From the NCBI GenBank assembly GCA_017508285.1, contig JAFVZG010000029.1, positions 1-38,627 on the forward strand: a DNA stretch of 38,627 nt. Direction: 5' to 3'. The position numbers were made by a program, and so were the translations under genes. This DNA is from Lentisphaeria bacterium. Its GTDB lineage: Bacteria; Verrucomicrobiota; Lentisphaeria; Victivallales; Victivallaceae. Positions 7,738-17,247 of this stretch are shown here, in pieces. The notes under the pieces were generated by a model. That model did no database searches, was not told the origin of the DNA, and saw nothing but the letters and a program-made list of their open reading frames with translations. Positions within the stretch are counted from its first letter, which is position 1. Every line of letters starts with the position of its first letter.

Positions 7738-10356
7738 TCAGAATTTTATTGAGGAAACGGCAGTATCCAACTGCTGCAACACCACATTCTGAGTATTATT
7801 CATCACATCATTCAAGCCGGTCAGATTGGCAGTAACCGAGTACTCCACATCCCACTCCCAGCCGTCATCGTAATCCCGGTCAAATCCCACCGTCGCCACC
7901 AGCTGCCAGCAGTGGAATTTGCGCAAAACTGCCAAACCGATCTTATCCAGAGATCCTTCGGTAACATCATAGGTCAGGAAAAATTCTCCCATCGTCCGGC
8001 GATCCGGCGTCAGAGGCAGAGCCGCATTCAAATAGAAACTCTCATCGGTTTCGTTGTTGAATTGCTCAAAGTAACTGGCGGCATTGACCTGCGTCAGAGT
8101 CGATCCCATGGAGTATGAACTGCGCATACTGTAAGGACGGGTGTACTTGTAACCGAAAGAAAATTCCCAATCTTTTGCCGGTGAATAAGTGACATTGATA
8201 TTCCACAAATTCAGCCAGTCCAGAGCCAGACCGGTCTTTCCGGCATTGCGCCCGTGGCGGATCGTATCAGCCACTTCGCTGTCACCGGCGACATCGATCA
8301 GAAATTCGGTATTGACCGAAAGCCCTTTGAATAACTTCAATGACATCAGAGTACCCACATTGCCGCACTGGCTCAAACCATCTTCTTTTTCCATGTGGAT
8401 ATCCCAGTAATTTTCCATATACAGCAGATCTTCCACGCTGTTGCCCCGGCGGGTCTGCAAACGGTTGACCACTCCGAAACGCACAAAATTCTGTTTGGTG
8501 ATCCGGTCGACATCATCAAAGAAGTAGATCTTTTTACGGTCAAGGGTCGGTTTGGGGATAAAGGTGTAATTCATATACGGCTGAACAATGTGGCGCAAGC
8601 CGTCGATCCGGAAAAAGCCGCTCTGCAGATCCTGCCAGGTATTGTGGAACTTGGTGGATAATTCAAAACCCAACTCACCGATCAGGCGAACCTTTGAGCC
8701 GCCCTTGCGGTCATAATTATTGAAACGGTAACGGCCGTCACTCTGCGGTTCGGCGGCGGCAAACATCTTCTGCAGATCTTCATTGCGCACCTTGCCCTTG
8801 CTGGTGTGGGAATAGGTCGTCAAACGGAACCCGGCCCGGGGAACCAGAGAAAAATAGCGGTTGGCAATGGGATAGTAGAAAAAGTGCGTCGTATCAAAAC
8901 GGAAGTTGTCATAATCTTTCAACTTGCTGTATCCGCGCGGCGGATCATCATCAAAGTCGATCCACTTGCGCCGCATGTATGCCGCCGATGTCTCACTCTG
9001 ATAGTAAATGCCGGTATCAAATATCTCCTGCCGCGGCATATCCATGCGCAACTCCGGGAATTTCTCGGTCACAGTATAAAAATCGTTTACCCGCCAACGG
9101 CTGTAAAGTGAAAATCCGAAGCGGTCAAACTGCTGTTCCAGAGCAGCGAAAGTCGCCGGCTGAGGATCCTGATCGTACAACTTCGTGAAGAAATCCCGTT
9201 TGAAATACGGATCACTCTGATAATCAAAAACTCCCCGGAAATCCAGTCGCGGCGTGATATGGGTCACATTGCTGATGCGGAAGTCGAAACGGGATTTGGG
9301 AATACTCAGACGGAAGTCATCATAATCATCCGTTTCGTAACGGTCACGGTCATAAATCGAGTAGACAAAGAAATCTGTCCGGCTTTCCGGCGCAACGATC
9401 CTGCCCTCTGCTCCGTAGCCGAAACCGCGTTTTTCGTACCAGTCAGCATGAAGTTTCACCGATGAATAAGGATCATCGGTCAGAACAAACTGCTTGTATA
9501 AGTTGATATAGTAACCCAGTGATGAACTTTTGCCATACTGGAATCCGGCGATACCGGGATTCTCATCTTTCGGCTTGTAAAATGCCGGAAGCCAGAATAC
9601 CGGGATGCCGTAAACCTTAACTATGCCGTTTATCAGCAGTATCGACCGGTCACCCCGGTCAAAATCGGCATGTTTCATCTCATAAAAACGGGCCTCATGC
9701 GGAGTCAGCCGGATCTCGGAAGCGGCGATGGAGTAGTGGGCACTGTCTGACTCCAGATAACGGCAGGAACTGACTTCCGCACCTTTGAGGGTAATGACCC
9801 CATCCGGAGTACGCACCCCGCTGTCAGCCTTGCAGACAAATGTGGCGTAAGATATCGCCGGATTTATCATACTGAAGTAACCGCTGGCGAGGTTTCCGGT
9901 GACTTTATCGGCAGTGATCTTATCGGCCTGCACCGCATATTTCACCTTGTATTCAGCTTCTCCGAAAAGCGAATAGCCCGGAACAACTTCTCTCACATAG
10001 AGATCGGCGGCACGCTCCATGGCGGCGATTTTTTCCAGCGGGAATGAGCCGCTGCCCTCCTGCCAGCGGAATATCCGGATGTTTCCGGCAGCTTCAAAGT
10101 CACGGCTGCGGGTGTTGACGATGATCTGATCGGCAAAAATTTCCAACTCTCCGACCGGCAGATAGGCATTACCCTCGATGATGATATTCTGACCGACGGC
10201 ACGCCACGAATCGGCATACAATCTTTTAAAGTTGTCAGGAGAGAGTTTTTTCAACTGCGACAATCCCGTGCCGGCACTCAACTGCAGTGCCAGAAAAACA
10301 CCGGTAACTGCAGCCAATATGCTGAAAATCCTCCCCGGTCTGCCGATGCCCCCCAT
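7738..10356 (-). CDS. lptD: LPS-assembly outer membrane protein
   Basis: Forms the outer-membrane beta-barrel that inserts LPS on the cell surface. The start is ATG 10356, with AGGAGGAG 10 nt upstream and an N-terminal signal peptide (basic GRPGR, then a hydrophobic run ending LQLSAG). This gives 872 residues, longer than E. coli LptD. An OstA/LptA-like beta-jellyroll with repeated EGNAYL/ADQIIV/AAGNIRIF strands occupies about residues 50-230. The rest is rich in alternating aromatic and charged strands and ends SSIKF, with a terminal Phe as in Bam-assembled barrels. A longer upstream frame exists but runs through the preceding acyltransferase gene. Cysteines are few, so the E. coli disulfide pattern is not obvious. 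Confidence 0.9.
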   Translation of the reverse strand: MGGIGRPGRIFSILAAVTGVFLALQLSAGTGLSQLKKLSPDNFKRLYADSWRAVGQNIIIEGNAYLPVGELEIFADQIIVNTRSRDFEAAGNIRIFRWQEGSGSFPLEKIAAMERAADLYVREVVPGYSLFGEAEYKVKYAVQADKITADKVTGNLASGYFSMINPAISYATFVCKADSGVRTPDGVITLKGAEVSSCRYLESDSAHYSIAASEIRLTPHEARFYEMKHADFDRGDRSILLINGIVKVYGIPVFWLPAFYKPKDENPGIAGFQYGKSSSLGYYINLYKQFVLTDDPYSSVKLHADWYEKRGFGYGAEGRIVAPESRTDFFVYSIYDRDRYETDDYDDFRLSIPKSRFDFRISNVTHITPRLDFRGVFDYQSDPYFKRDFFTKLYDQDPQPATFAALEQQFDRFGFSLYSRWRVNDFYTVTEKFPELRMDMPRQEIFDTGIYYQSETSAAYMRRKWIDFDDDPPRGYSKLKDYDNFRFDTTHFFYYPIANRYFSLVPRAGFRLTTYSHTSKGKVRNEDLQKMFAAAEPQSDGRYRFNNYDRKGGSKVRLIGELGFELSTKFHNTWQDLQSGFFRIDGLRHIVQPYMNYTFIPKPTLDRKKIYFFDDVDRITKQNFVRFGVVNRLQTRRGNSVEDLLYMENYWDIHMEKEDGLSQCGNVGTLMSLKLFKGLSVNTEFLIDVAGDSEVADTIRHGRNAGKTGLALDWLNLWNINVTYSPAKDWEFSFGYKYTRPYSMRSSYSMGSTLTQVNAASYFEQFNNETDESFYLNAALPLTPDRRTMGEFFLTYDVTEGSLDKIGLAVLRKFHCWQLVATVGFDRDYDDGWEWDVEYSVTANLTGLNDVMNNTQNVVLQQLDTAVSSIKF

Positions 10357-10360
10357 GATC

Positions 10361-11164
10361 TTACTTCTCCTCCTGTTGCCAGCGGTCAAATGCCGCCGCA
10401 ATAAAATCTTCCACCGCCTGCTGCTGAAGCTGACCGTTGCCCTCGATATCCATCGCCGCGCCGAATTCAAAACGGACATCCCGCTCCGGATAAAGCGGCC
10501 CGAGATCACGGATAACTCTGCCGCTTTCCAGCAGATCGGTCTTCAATGCCAGCGGCACCACCGGCACCCCGGCTGACTTCGCCAGTTTTATACCGATGGA
10601 GTTGAATTGTTCACGGTCGAAATTGCGGGTTCGGGTGGATTGGGGAAAGACGATCATGGATCTGCCGGATTGCAGAACCTTTTTCCCTTCAGTAAGCACC
10701 GTTTTCAAATCCTCCCGGGGATTGACCCGCGAAACCCCGATCGCTCCCAGCGCATTGAGGATATCTTTCATATACGCAGTGCGGAGCAGAGATTCTTTGA
10801 CCACAAAGGAAAAATCCACATACTCCCGCATCACCGCATGAAGCGAGGCGGTTTCCAGCAGACTCATGTGGTTGCCGATGATCACCGCCGGACGCCCCTG
10901 CAGATCGCGCAGATGATTCAAACCGCGCAGATGCAGTTTTGCCCCGCAATTTTCGATCAGACGGATATTTTCATTGGAATAATGGATCTGATTATCCTTA
11001 TCCAGAAGTCCTCTGGCGGCACATCTGCCGCTGCGGATAAAGGTGCCGAAGTTGTGAAAATAAAAATACCAGCGGCTTTTGAACATCAGTTTGAAAAGCA
11101 GCGATACCGGATGATTTTCCGGAGTATCGTAACTATCCATACCGCCAAATAAATATTCAGACAT
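10361..11164 (-). CDS. PlsC-family lysophospholipid/glycerol acyltransferase-like protein
   Basis: A 267-residue member of the LPLAT superfamily, which transfers acyl groups to glycerolipids or lipid A precursors at the inner membrane. The core is visible as GNHMSLLE (residues 97-104), then FVVKESLL, GAIGVSRVNP and VFPQSTRT. The usual HX4D is HX4E here (H99, E104), and the FPEGTR block reads FPQSTR. It may therefore be a variant subfamily with altered specificity. The start is ATG 11164 with GGGAG upstream. It is first in an operon with lptD, hldD and rsmB behind a strong promoter, which suggests a lipid A or envelope lipid role; the substrate cannot be told from sequence. Confidence 0.8.
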   Translation of the reverse strand: MSEYLFGGMDSYDTPENHPVSLLFKLMFKSRWYFYFHNFGTFIRSGRCAARGLLDKDNQIHYSNENIRLIENCGAKLHLRGLNHLRDLQGRPAVIIGNHMSLLETASLHAVMREYVDFSFVVKESLLRTAYMKDILNALGAIGVSRVNPREDLKTVLTEGKKVLQSGRSMIVFPQSTRTRNFDREQFNSIGIKLAKSAGVPVVPLALKTDLLESGRVIRDLGPLYPERDVRFEFGAAMDIEGNGQLQQQAVEDFIAAAFDRWQQEEK

Positions 11165-11204
11165 CAGAAGTCTCCCAGCCAAATACGATTTTTGCCAATG
11201 ATTT

Positions 11205-11233
11205 AATATATCACCGCTACTTGCATAATGCAA
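11205..11233 (-). promoter_or_regulatory. promoter of the acyltransferase-lptD-hldD-rsmB operon
   Basis: Minus-strand TTGCAT (11228-11233), 17 bp, TATATT (11205-11210). Transcription would begin about 35 bp before the acyltransferase start. Confidence 0.8.
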
Positions 11234-11242
11234 GAATCCCCC

Positions 11243-11275
11243 GCCGTTCCGCAAAGATGCAACTTACGGAACGGC
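11243..11275 (-). terminator. hairpin after valS, probable terminator
   Basis: GCCGTTCCG (11243-11251) and CGGAACGGC (11267-11275) form a perfect 9-bp GC-rich stem with a 15-nt loop, just past the valS stop and before the next promoter. The U tract on the minus strand is poor, so termination efficiency is uncertain. Confidence 0.5.
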
Positions 11276-11293
11276 AGGCTTTTTCAATGATGC

Positions 11294-13939
11294 TCAGTTG
11301 CCCAGCACCGCCAGCAGTTTTCCGGTTTCTTCAGCTTTCTGCTCCAACTCTGCCAGTTTGCTGCGGGTATCAGCCACCACCTGTGCCGGAGCGGAGGAGA
11401 CAAATTTCTCATTTGCCAGACGGGCTCTGGTTCCCGCGATCCACTTATCCAGATCGGCAAGCTGCTTTTTCAAACGGGCGATCTCGGCATCGACATCGAT
11501 CAGGTCGGCAAGCGGCAGACTGATCACACCGCAAACCACCGTCTGACTGACGGCGGCACCGCGGGAAGGATCGAATGCTTCGGCAGATATTTCGATATCT
11601 TCAGCATTGAGCAGGCTCTTCAATGAGGGCAATTCATTGCTGAGAAACTCCAGCATTTCGCCATTGGCGGCTTTGATGTGGAATTTGAGTTTTTTGCCAT
11701 CCGGCAGATTGTAGCTGCTGCGCAGGAAGCGGCCGGCACGCACCAATTCAAATTTACCGTCGACCGCAACTGCCGCCCCGGCATTGCTGCGGCCGCTGCC
11801 GGTGGTCGGGAATTCCTCATACATCAGGAATTTGCCCTCTTCCACAAAGCCCATGCGGTGCGCCAGTTCCTCAGTGATGAACGGCATAAAGGGATGGAGC
11901 AGTTTCAAGATGCGGAAAAGAGCGTAGTCCAATACTGCCAGCGCGCGCTCTTTGGCTTCACCGCCGGCACGCATCGGAACTTTTTCCGCCTCAACGAACC
12001 AGTCGCAGAAATCGCTCCACACCAGATCGTAAAGCGCATGTGCCGCTGCGTGGAAACGGAAATTCTCCAACTCATTTTCAATGGTTTCAGTGGCGGCATC
12101 CAGTTTGGCAAGCATCCAGTTTTCATCAGCCGACAAAGCACCTTCCGGCAGTTTGCGGCAATCAGCGGAGCAATCGCCCTGCATCTGACGGAACCGGCAG
12201 GCATTCCACAACTTGTTGGCGAAGTTTCTGCCGATCTCGCATTTTTCATTGCTGTATTTGATATCCATGCCGATGGGGGCAATGTAGGCGATGGAAAAGC
12301 GCAGCGCATCCGCGCCGTACTCTTTTATCACATCCAGCGGGTCGGGGGAGTTGCCCAGACTCTTGGAGAGTTTTCTGCCCAGATCGTCGCGGATGATACT
12401 GGTAAAGTAGACATTGCGGAAGGGTATCTCACCGGTAAATTCGCACCCTGCCATGATCATTCTTGCCACCCAGAAAAAGATGATATCCGGCCCGGTCACC
12501 AAATCGTTGGTGGGATAGAATTTCGCCATCTCCTCCTTGCCGCCGTTGGGCCAGCCCATGATCGAAAACGGCCACAGCCAGCTGCTGAACCAGGTATCCA
12601 GCACATCCTCTTCCTGACGCCAGTTGTCTCCGGCGGGAGGTTCTTCACCGACATAGACTTCGCCTTTTTCGTTGTACCATGCCGGGATGCGGTGTCCCCA
12701 CCAGAGCTGACGGGAAATGCACCAATCCTGGATATTTTCCATCCAGTGGAAATAGGTTTTGCTCCATCTTTCAGGATAGAATTTGATCTTGCCGCTTTTC
12801 ACCGCTTCGATAGCAGGTTTGGCAAGTTCGCCCATTTTGCAGAACCACTGGGCACTGACCAGGGTTTCGATCGGCACATTGCCGCGCTCGGAAAATCCGA
12901 CGGCATGGGTGATATCCTCGATCTTCTCCAGCAAACCGGCCTCTTCCATCCGTTTTACGCAGAGATCACGGGCGGCGAAGCGATCCATACCGGCAAACTC
13001 CGCCGGGCAGAGATCATTGAGAGAACCATCCGGATTCATGATATTGATAACTTCCAGATTGCAGCGTCTGCCGACTTCAAAGTCGTTGGGGTCATGTCCC
13101 GGAGTGATCTTCACACAACCGGTCCCTTTGGTCGGGTCGGCATGCTGATCGCCGACAATGGGGATCTCGCGGTCGGTCAGCGGAAGTTTGACCATTTTGC
13201 CGATCAGGTTTTTGAAACGGGGATCTTCCGGATGAACTGCCACTGCCGTATCACCGAACATGGTTTCCGGGCGGGTGGTGGCGACCGTCAGGTAACCTGA
13301 GCCGTCAGCCAGCGGATAGCGGAAGTAATAAAATTTGCCCGCAACATCCTTGTAGATGACCTCTTCATCCGACAAAGCACTCTTCGCCGCCGGACACCAG
13401 TTGATCATTCTCTGACCGCGGTAGATATAACCTTTTTCATAAAGCCGGATAAAGACTTTGCGCACCGCGGCGGAAAGTCCCTCATCCATAGTGAAGCGTT
13501 CTCTCTCCCAGTCGCAGGAACAGCCCAGAGTGCGCAGCTGGCGGATGATCTTGCCGCCGAACTCCTCTTTCCACTGCCAGACCCTTTTGATGAATTCCTC
13601 TCTGCCCAGCTCATCACGGGAAACATTTTCCGTCTCTTTGAGATACTTCACCACCCTCGCTTCAGTAGCGATACCGGCGTGGTCGGTGCCGGGGAACCAG
13701 CACACCTCAAACCCTTTCATCCGGGCGCGGCGGCAGAGGATATCCTGCAAAGTATTGTTAAGTACATGACCGAGAGTCAGGATACCGGTGACATTCGGCG
13801 GCGGGATAACGATGGAATATCCCGGTTTTCCGGATGCCGGATCACCGTGGAAACAGTTTGCTTTCTCCCATTCGGGAAACCATTTTTTCTCGACATCAGC
13901 CGACTCATACGCTCTGGGCAAAGGTTCGATATTCGCCAT
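11294..13939 (-). CDS. valS: valyl-tRNA synthetase
   Basis: Charges tRNA-Val and edits mischarged Thr. The 881-residue class I synthetase has the signature PPPNVTG followed by TLGH (HIGH equivalent with Thr for the first His), the PGTDHAGIAT block, an editing domain with TVATTRPETMFGDTAV, the KMSKS equivalent KLSKS, an anticodon-binding helical domain, and a C-terminal coiled coil (VDAEIARLKKQLADLDKWI). The TLGH variant is one I associate with Verrucomicrobia/Planctomycetes-type ValRS. The start is ATG 13939, with GGAG 11 nt upstream. It lies 24 bp after secA without a promoter, so the two are probably co-transcribed. Confidence 0.96.
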   Translation of the reverse strand: MANIEPLPRAYESADVEKKWFPEWEKANCFHGDPASGKPGYSIVIPPPNVTGILTLGHVLNNTLQDILCRRARMKGFEVCWFPGTDHAGIATEARVVKYLKETENVSRDELGREEFIKRVWQWKEEFGGKIIRQLRTLGCSCDWERERFTMDEGLSAAVRKVFIRLYEKGYIYRGQRMINWCPAAKSALSDEEVIYKDVAGKFYYFRYPLADGSGYLTVATTRPETMFGDTAVAVHPEDPRFKNLIGKMVKLPLTDREIPIVGDQHADPTKGTGCVKITPGHDPNDFEVGRRCNLEVINIMNPDGSLNDLCPAEFAGMDRFAARDLCVKRMEEAGLLEKIEDITHAVGFSERGNVPIETLVSAQWFCKMGELAKPAIEAVKSGKIKFYPERWSKTYFHWMENIQDWCISRQLWWGHRIPAWYNEKGEVYVGEEPPAGDNWRQEEDVLDTWFSSWLWPFSIMGWPNGGKEEMAKFYPTNDLVTGPDIIFFWVARMIMAGCEFTGEIPFRNVYFTSIIRDDLGRKLSKSLGNSPDPLDVIKEYGADALRFSIAYIAPIGMDIKYSNEKCEIGRNFANKLWNACRFRQMQGDCSADCRKLPEGALSADENWMLAKLDAATETIENELENFRFHAAAHALYDLVWSDFCDWFVEAEKVPMRAGGEAKERALAVLDYALFRILKLLHPFMPFITEELAHRMGFVEEGKFLMYEEFPTTGSGRSNAGAAVAVDGKFELVRAGRFLRSSYNLPDGKKLKFHIKAANGEMLEFLSNELPSLKSLLNAEDIEISAEAFDPSRGAAVSQTVVCGVISLPLADLIDVDAEIARLKKQLADLDKWIAGTRARLANEKFVSSAPAQVVADTRSKLAELEQKAEETGKLLAVLGN

Positions 13940-13963
13940 TTTCAACTATTCTCCATTAGAAAA

Positions 13964-16930
13964 TCACTGCTCTTTTCCGCAGCATTTTTTATATTTTTTG
14001 CCGCTGCCGCAGGGGCAGAGGTCATTACGCCCGACTTTCGGAGTTTCCCGGTGAAAGGTGACATGCACCTCTTCCTGCGGAGCTTCCGCGGCTTCCGGCT
14101 CAACTATGCCGAATTGCTCCAAAGTCTGATGGCGCAACTCCTGCGGCACGGATGCCAGAAGTTCTTCAAGAGAGACGATCCGGTTGATGGTGATGCGGAA
14201 AAGATTCTTTGCCACATCCATATACACCTGATCCATCATATTTTTGAAGATATCAAAAGCCTCATTTTTGTATTCAACCAGCGGATCTTTCTGAGCGTAA
14301 ACCCGCAATGACATGCTGGAACGCAGCTGATCCATGGCATAAAGATGCTCCTGCCACAAACGGTCGATCGCCTCTAAAATGGTGTGCCGCTGCAAATAGG
14401 CAAGCTGTTCCGGATCAAGAGTGGCATTACGGTCGGCATAGGCACTTTCCAGACGGTCGATGATCTGCAAATCAAGGGCATTGAAGTCAACCACTTTGTC
14501 ACCGGCTATGCCGTCAGTGAAAAACTCCGGTTTGAACTCCACCGGGAATACCGAATTCAATTCAGCCGCCAGTTTTTCAGCGGGGAAACTGCCGTCATTG
14601 CGATTGCCGGGAGCGGAGACAGTTTTCTGCACGATATCTTCCACCACCTGATCGATGACCCCGAAAAGCACTTCATGGGGATTATCTGACAGAAGAGCAT
14701 CGCGGCGCAGAGCGTAGACGATCTCCCGCTGTTTATTCATCACATCGTCGAAATCCAAAGTCCGCTTACGGATGGAAAAATGCTGCTGCTCCACCCGCTT
14801 CTGGGCAGTTTCGATGGAGCGGTCAAGCCACGGGTGCTGAAGTTCATCGCCCTCTTTCAACCCGAAACGGTCAAAGATCTTCACGATCCGGTCGCCGCCG
14901 AAAAGACGCATCAGATCATCCTCAAGCGAAACATAAAATTTGGAACTGCCCGGATCACCCTGACGGGAACAGCGGCCGCGCAGCTGACGGTCGATACGGC
15001 GGGAATCGTGACGGGAACTGCCGATAACATGCAAACCGCCCAATTCATGCACATTTTCCCCAAGTTTGATGTCAGTACCGCGGCCTGCCATGTTGGTGGC
15101 AACGGTAACTGCTCCGACCTGACCGGCACGGGCGACGATCTCAGCTTCATGCTGGTGGTTTTTGGCATTGAGGACATAATGGGGAATGTTACGGATCTTG
15201 AGCATCCGTGACAACTTTTCAGAATCATCGACTGAGATCGTACCCAGCAGAACCGGCTGACCTTTGGCGTGTCTTTCTGCCACATCCGCCAGGATCGCAT
15301 TGAATTTCTCCCGCTTGGTCTTGAATATGGAGTCGTTTTCATCCTTGCGGATGCAGGGCCGGTTGGTGGGGATGACCACCACATCAAGCTTGTAGATCTG
15401 GTGAAACTCCGATGCCTCGGTTTCCGCAGTACCGGTCATACCGGCAAGTTTGGAGTACATGCGGAAGTAGTTCTGGATGGTGATGGTCGCCATCGTCTGG
15501 GTCTCCTGCTCGATGGGAACATCCTCTTTGGCTTCCAGAGCCTGATGCAGACCATCGGAAAAACGGCGGCCGGGCATCAGACGGCCGGTATGCTCGTCAA
15601 CGATCATGACCTTGCGGTCCATGACCACATAGTTGACATCCTTTTCAAAGAGGCAGTAGGCTTTGAGCAGCTGGGAAAGATCGTGAAGTCTCTCACTCTT
15701 GGCGGCAAATTGCTCTTCAAAGCGGTTCTTTGCCTCCACTCTCTCCCCGGCGGAAAGGGTTTCATCCGTTTCAATGCGGTGCAATTCACCCAGAAGATCC
15801 GGTACGATAAATTCCTCAGGATTATCCGGACTCAAAGTATTTCTGCCCAATTCGGTAAGGTCGGCTTCGTGAGTTTTCTCATCGATGGTGAAGTAGAGGA
15901 TCGACTGCACCTCCTGCAGCATACCGCGGTTGTTGTCACTGTGGACTTTCGCATCCAGCCGGTCGATCTCCCGCAGGACTTCGCCGTCTTCCATAGCGTG
16001 CAGCAGCTGACGGTGGGTCGGCATGCCGAACTTCACCTGCAGAAGTTTCAAATAAGCCGCTTCTTTCTCCTCATCGGAAATTTCCGTTTTGGCAAGTGTC
16101 TCTCTGGCTTCACGAACCAGCCGGGAACAGAGCAGATTCTGCTTGTTGTAAAGAGCTGCCACCGGGGGCTTCAACTCCCCGAATTGGTTGGTCGCCATCG
16201 GCACCGGACCGGAAATGATCAGCGGAGTTCTCGCCTCGTCGATAAGGATACTGTCGATCTCATCCACGATCGCAAAGAAGTGATCACGCTGAACGATCTG
16301 GTCGGCTTCAGTCGCCATTCCCATATCCCGCAGATAGTCGAAACCGAATTCACTGTTGGTACCGTAAGTAATATCACAGGCATACTGCTCTTTGCGGATG
16401 GCGGGCGGCTGCATATTCTGCAGACAGCCGACCGTCAGACCGAGAAAATTGAATATCACTCCCATCCAGCTGGAGTCACGCAGGGCAAGATAGTCGTTGA
16501 CGGTCACCAGCTGACAGTTTTTACCGGTCAGGGCATTGAGATAAAGCGGCATGGTCGCCACCAGTGTTTTACCCTCACCGGTCGCCATCTCGGCGATCGA
16601 ACCGCGGTGCAGGGCGATACCGCCCATCAACTGAACATCAAAAGGAACCATGTTCCAGGTCTGTTCCTGACCGCAGACTTCAAATGTTTTACCGCACATT
16701 CTGCGGCAGGCATTTTTCACCACGGCGAATGCTTCGCACATGATATCATCGGTGGTTTCCCCATTGGCAAGACGGGCTTTGAATTCCGGAGTTTTCGCCT
16801 GAAGTTCCTCATCAGAAAGTTTCTGATATTCGACCTCCAAAGCATTGATCCGGGCGACCAGCGGGCGCATCTTTTTCACATCCCGCTGACTTTTGGTGCC
16901 GAATATGGCTTTGATTACAGCATTGATCAT
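13964..16930 (-). CDS. secA: preprotein translocase ATPase SecA
   Basis: Motor of Sec-dependent export, working on SecYEG at the inner membrane. The 988-residue protein has Walker A MATGEGKT, the DEIDSILIDEARTPLIISG segment, the helicase-like MAGRGTDIKLG block, and a C-terminal zinc-binding SEC-C tail (CPCGSGKKYKKCC). It is longer than E. coli SecA (901 residues); the extra length seems to be spread over the first nucleotide-binding and preprotein cross-linking regions. The start MINAVIKAIFG is the standard SecA N-terminus, with AAGGAT upstream. A roughly 300-bp structured leader precedes it. Confidence 0.98.
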   Translation of the reverse strand: MINAVIKAIFGTKSQRDVKKMRPLVARINALEVEYQKLSDEELQAKTPEFKARLANGETTDDIMCEAFAVVKNACRRMCGKTFEVCGQEQTWNMVPFDVQLMGGIALHRGSIAEMATGEGKTLVATMPLYLNALTGKNCQLVTVNDYLALRDSSWMGVIFNFLGLTVGCLQNMQPPAIRKEQYACDITYGTNSEFGFDYLRDMGMATEADQIVQRDHFFAIVDEIDSILIDEARTPLIISGPVPMATNQFGELKPPVAALYNKQNLLCSRLVREARETLAKTEISDEEKEAAYLKLLQVKFGMPTHRQLLHAMEDGEVLREIDRLDAKVHSDNNRGMLQEVQSILYFTIDEKTHEADLTELGRNTLSPDNPEEFIVPDLLGELHRIETDETLSAGERVEAKNRFEEQFAAKSERLHDLSQLLKAYCLFEKDVNYVVMDRKVMIVDEHTGRLMPGRRFSDGLHQALEAKEDVPIEQETQTMATITIQNYFRMYSKLAGMTGTAETEASEFHQIYKLDVVVIPTNRPCIRKDENDSIFKTKREKFNAILADVAERHAKGQPVLLGTISVDDSEKLSRMLKIRNIPHYVLNAKNHQHEAEIVARAGQVGAVTVATNMAGRGTDIKLGENVHELGGLHVIGSSRHDSRRIDRQLRGRCSRQGDPGSSKFYVSLEDDLMRLFGGDRIVKIFDRFGLKEGDELQHPWLDRSIETAQKRVEQQHFSIRKRTLDFDDVMNKQREIVYALRRDALLSDNPHEVLFGVIDQVVEDIVQKTVSAPGNRNDGSFPAEKLAAELNSVFPVEFKPEFFTDGIAGDKVVDFNALDLQIIDRLESAYADRNATLDPEQLAYLQRHTILEAIDRLWQEHLYAMDQLRSSMSLRVYAQKDPLVEYKNEAFDIFKNMMDQVYMDVAKNLFRITINRIVSLEELLASVPQELRHQTLEQFGIVEPEAAEAPQEEVHVTFHRETPKVGRNDLCPCGSGKKYKKCCGKEQ

Positions 16931-16967
16931 TGGATAACAAATCCTTACACTTGATAATTACGCTTCA

Positions 16968-17027
16968 CCGGGATACTCCCGGGGAAACTCTGTTCAGAGA
17001 TCCCGGCACTTTTCTGCCGCAGATCTC
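16968..17027 (-). promoter_or_regulatory. secA leader with three hairpins, two mutually exclusive
   Basis: In transcript order on the minus strand there are three hairpins. Hairpin A spans 17027-16997, with GAGATC pairing with GATCTC and CGGCA with TGCCG around a 6-nt loop. Hairpin B spans 17004-16982, with GGGA/TCCC and CTCT/AGAG; it reuses the 3' arm of A. Hairpin C spans 16982-16968 as CCGGG-AGTAT-CCCGG, 37 nt before the secA ATG. A and B share bases and cannot coexist, an arrangement typical of attenuator or translational switch leaders. No known riboswitch class was recognised. Confidence 0.4.
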
Positions 17028-17247
17028 CTTTAACTGCAACATCTGACAATCTGCCGCATTGCAATCAGCTGTAACCGACTGCTTTGCAGCAAGTTGCGTT
17101 CACACATCCAGAGTTGGCACCACCCCTGCGCTCTCTGTATCTATAATTGCACCGAAGGGCGAAAGGTTTTCGACAAACCATTTCGCCCTGAACGCTGCTG
17201 CTTTTTCACCGGAAAACCGGATAACTTTTGAGTATTGCTCTTCCCGC
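17028..17247. other. intergenic segment upstream of secA
   Basis: With the leader hairpins this makes a 317-bp gap between secA and the zinc-protein gene. I see a possible -10 TATAGAT on the minus strand near 17140 without a good -35, and the hairpin at 17157-17188. No convincing reading frame was found: a 25-codon frame starting near 17042 has no clear features. I recognised no structural RNA (SRP RNA, 6S, tmRNA). Confidence 0.4.
17157..17188 (-). terminator. hairpin after the EIIA/zinc-protein pair
   Basis: GGGCGAAA (17157-17164) pairs perfectly with TTTCGCCC (17181-17188), with an inner GG/CC pair, 60 bp past the stop of the upstream unit. A poor U tract follows on the minus strand (TTCGG). 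A terminator is the most likely role. Confidence 0.5.

Noticed and set aside
11221-11233. TTGCATAATGCAA palindrome at the -35 of the acyltransferase promoter, resembling the phage operator
   Set aside because: The half-sites match but the centre is one base, not two, so the helical spacing differs. It is probably a by-product of the TTGCAT -35.
11678-13300. 540-codon open frame antisense to valS
   Set aside because: It mirrors the codons of the strongly supported valS gene, has no recognisable family or ribosome site, and similar antisense frames occur over secA and terL because of codon bias.
15269-16954. 561-codon open frame antisense to secA
   Set aside because: Antisense shadow of a confident gene; low-complexity His/Gln/Arg-rich translation with no domain.
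16965-17045. Short leader peptide frame before secA, as in secM
   Set aside because: The frame is about 25 codons and has no SecM-like arrest motif, no signal sequence and no clear ribosome site.
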